Shown: positions 5,974 through 6,395 of the stretch, piece by piece
Numbering within the stretch: the first letter of the stretch is position 1
Layout: the number at the start of each line of letters is the position of its first letter
Notes under the pieces: model-generated
Seen by the model: the letters and a program-made list of their open reading frames with translations, nothing else
What the model was told of the DNA's origin: nothing
Database searches by the model: none
Made by a program: the position numbers and the translations under genes
NCBI GenBank assembly: GCA_018676385.1
Contig: JABHEX010000318.1
Span: 1 to 6,395 of the forward strand
Reading direction: 5' to 3'
DNA: 6,395 bases
From: Akkermansiaceae bacterium
GTDB taxonomy: Bacteria; Verrucomicrobiota; Verrucomicrobiia; Verrucomicrobiales; Akkermansiaceae

Positions 5974-6395
5974 GATCAGGGGTACGAAGCCGCCATGGCC
6001 TATAGCGCTGCTTGATCAGACCGAGAAAATAATTGAAATTGTGGATAACTTTGTCGCTCTTCAGGAATAGATCGTGGAATGCTCTTCGATCACGGGTCCT
6101 AATAATTATGTGCTAAAAATTAGTGAAAAAGACACCGAGAGCCTAGAGTGATTTATTATGCAAAAGCTACTGCGGCTAGGCATTCTTCGCACATCAACAA
6201 CACATGTTATTTTCTGTCAGAAAAAATACACCATGGCACTGACTCTATAAACTATTTTGACTATTTATCTTGAACACATAAAAAATGTGCAGATGCCCCT
6301 TCTTTAAGTAACAAAGGATGTAACAAAAACGGATTTTAAAATCATTTAATTTATATTAATCAATGATTTACATCATAAGTACAGTTCCCGCCGCC

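Larger units (their letters stand above)
5779..6015 (-). pseudogene. Probable remnant of the C-terminus of an RND-family efflux transporter
   Basis: This minus-strand frame is open between stop codons (about 78 codons) with no plausible start. From about 5994 it reads GGFVPLIVNGGEF, then CPPLTTAIAGGVIGSSVIAL, then a basic tail with ARKFYKRRYYK. The pattern matches the last membrane helices of RND exporters: a G-[LF]-x-PL segment, a GG-E-F-W-PP-L segment (Cys here in place of Trp), an AIAGG-hydrophobic helix, and a short basic cytoplasmic end. The usual VP near the end of the last helix is missing, replaced by MCLQYSP, which fits decay. Upstream the same frame meets TGA at 6018-6016; another frame has QRYRP where RND proteins have a similar motif, but the spacing needs a deletion. 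Whether this is a transporter remnant or chance resemblance needs a database search. Confidence 0.4.
5579..6395. other. Long region without an intact gene
   Basis: These 817 bases hold the GST promoter region (about 5585-5701), a probable transporter-gene remnant on the minus strand (5779-6015), and two inverted repeats within that remnant. From about 6070 to the right edge the sequence is AT-rich with frequent stops in all frames, and I recognise no RNA gene, insertion sequence or CRISPR array. Minor items there are a CACAT-AAAAA-ATGTG hairpin (6275-6289) and a direct repeat GTAACAAA at 6308-6315 and 6320-6327. The last bases become GC-rich (TTCCCGCCGCC), which may mark the start of something outside the window. 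Confidence 0.6.

Noticed and set aside
5891..6070. Plus-strand 59-codon open frame starting ATG at 5891 (MESAITEEPITPP...).
   Set aside because: It has no clear ribosome binding site and lies exactly antisense to the minus-strand RND-like reading; its proline-rich composition looks like the shadow of that sequence.
5969..6113. Minus-strand frame reading RTRDRRAFHDLFLKSDKV and later QRYRPW before TAA.
   Set aside because: It has no start codon and no family I recognise; the short RYRP resemblance to RND proteins is too weak and wrongly spaced to extend the remnant with confidence.
6234..6253. TGGCAC considered as a sigma-54 -24 element.
   Set aside because: The bases at the -12 position do not give the required GC; CTATA occurs where TTGCA is needed.
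6275..6327. Small hairpin CACAT-AAAAA-ATGTG and direct repeat GTAACAAA.
   Set aside because: They are short, AT-rich and likely by chance; no array, IS end or other context supports them.

Overview
The window looks like a chromosomal segment of a gammaproteobacterium. The evidence is an outer-membrane beta-barrel with a C-terminal aromatic residue, a DUF1302/DUF1329 gene pair, a sigma-54 activator of the XylR/DmpR/MopR type, and roughly balanced base composition with AT-rich spacers. A marine, aromatic- or hydrocarbon-degrading lineage is a plausible guess, but the genus cannot be fixed from the sequence alone.

Layout. (1) Positions 3-1538, plus strand: 3' part of a DUF1302-family outer-membrane protein gene, cut by the left edge. 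(2) Positions 1647-2954, plus strand: a complete, secreted DUF1329 protein, 108 bases downstream and probably in the same operon. The pair ends at a strong intrinsic terminator (2979-3005). (3) Positions 3080-4801, plus strand: a complete sigma-54-dependent activator with an N-terminal effector domain (XylR_N plus V4R), an AAA+ domain and a Fis-type HTH. (4) Positions 4940-5578, minus strand: a glutathione S-transferase-like protein, convergent with the regulator, with a candidate promoter and an 18-bp palindrome upstream. (5) Positions 5579-6395: 817 bases without an intact gene. They hold a probable decayed C-terminus of an RND efflux transporter on the minus strand and two inverted repeats. 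The last 300 bases are AT-rich and show nothing recognisable.

How the genes may work together. DUF1302 and DUF1329 proteins are often encoded side by side in proteobacteria, commonly near RND/MMPL permeases and catabolic genes for hydrophobic compounds. A role in passage or handling of such compounds across the envelope is inferred; I know of no settled biochemical function. The regulator keeps the zinc site and the His/Trp pair that hold the phenol hydroxyl in MopR/DmpR, so it probably senses a phenol-like aromatic and could switch on the DUF1302/DUF1329 operon or a catabolic operon outside the window. No catabolic enzyme for an aromatic ring is present here, and I found no convincing -24/-12 promoter. 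The GST could act in detoxification or redox stress, but nothing links it directly to the other genes.
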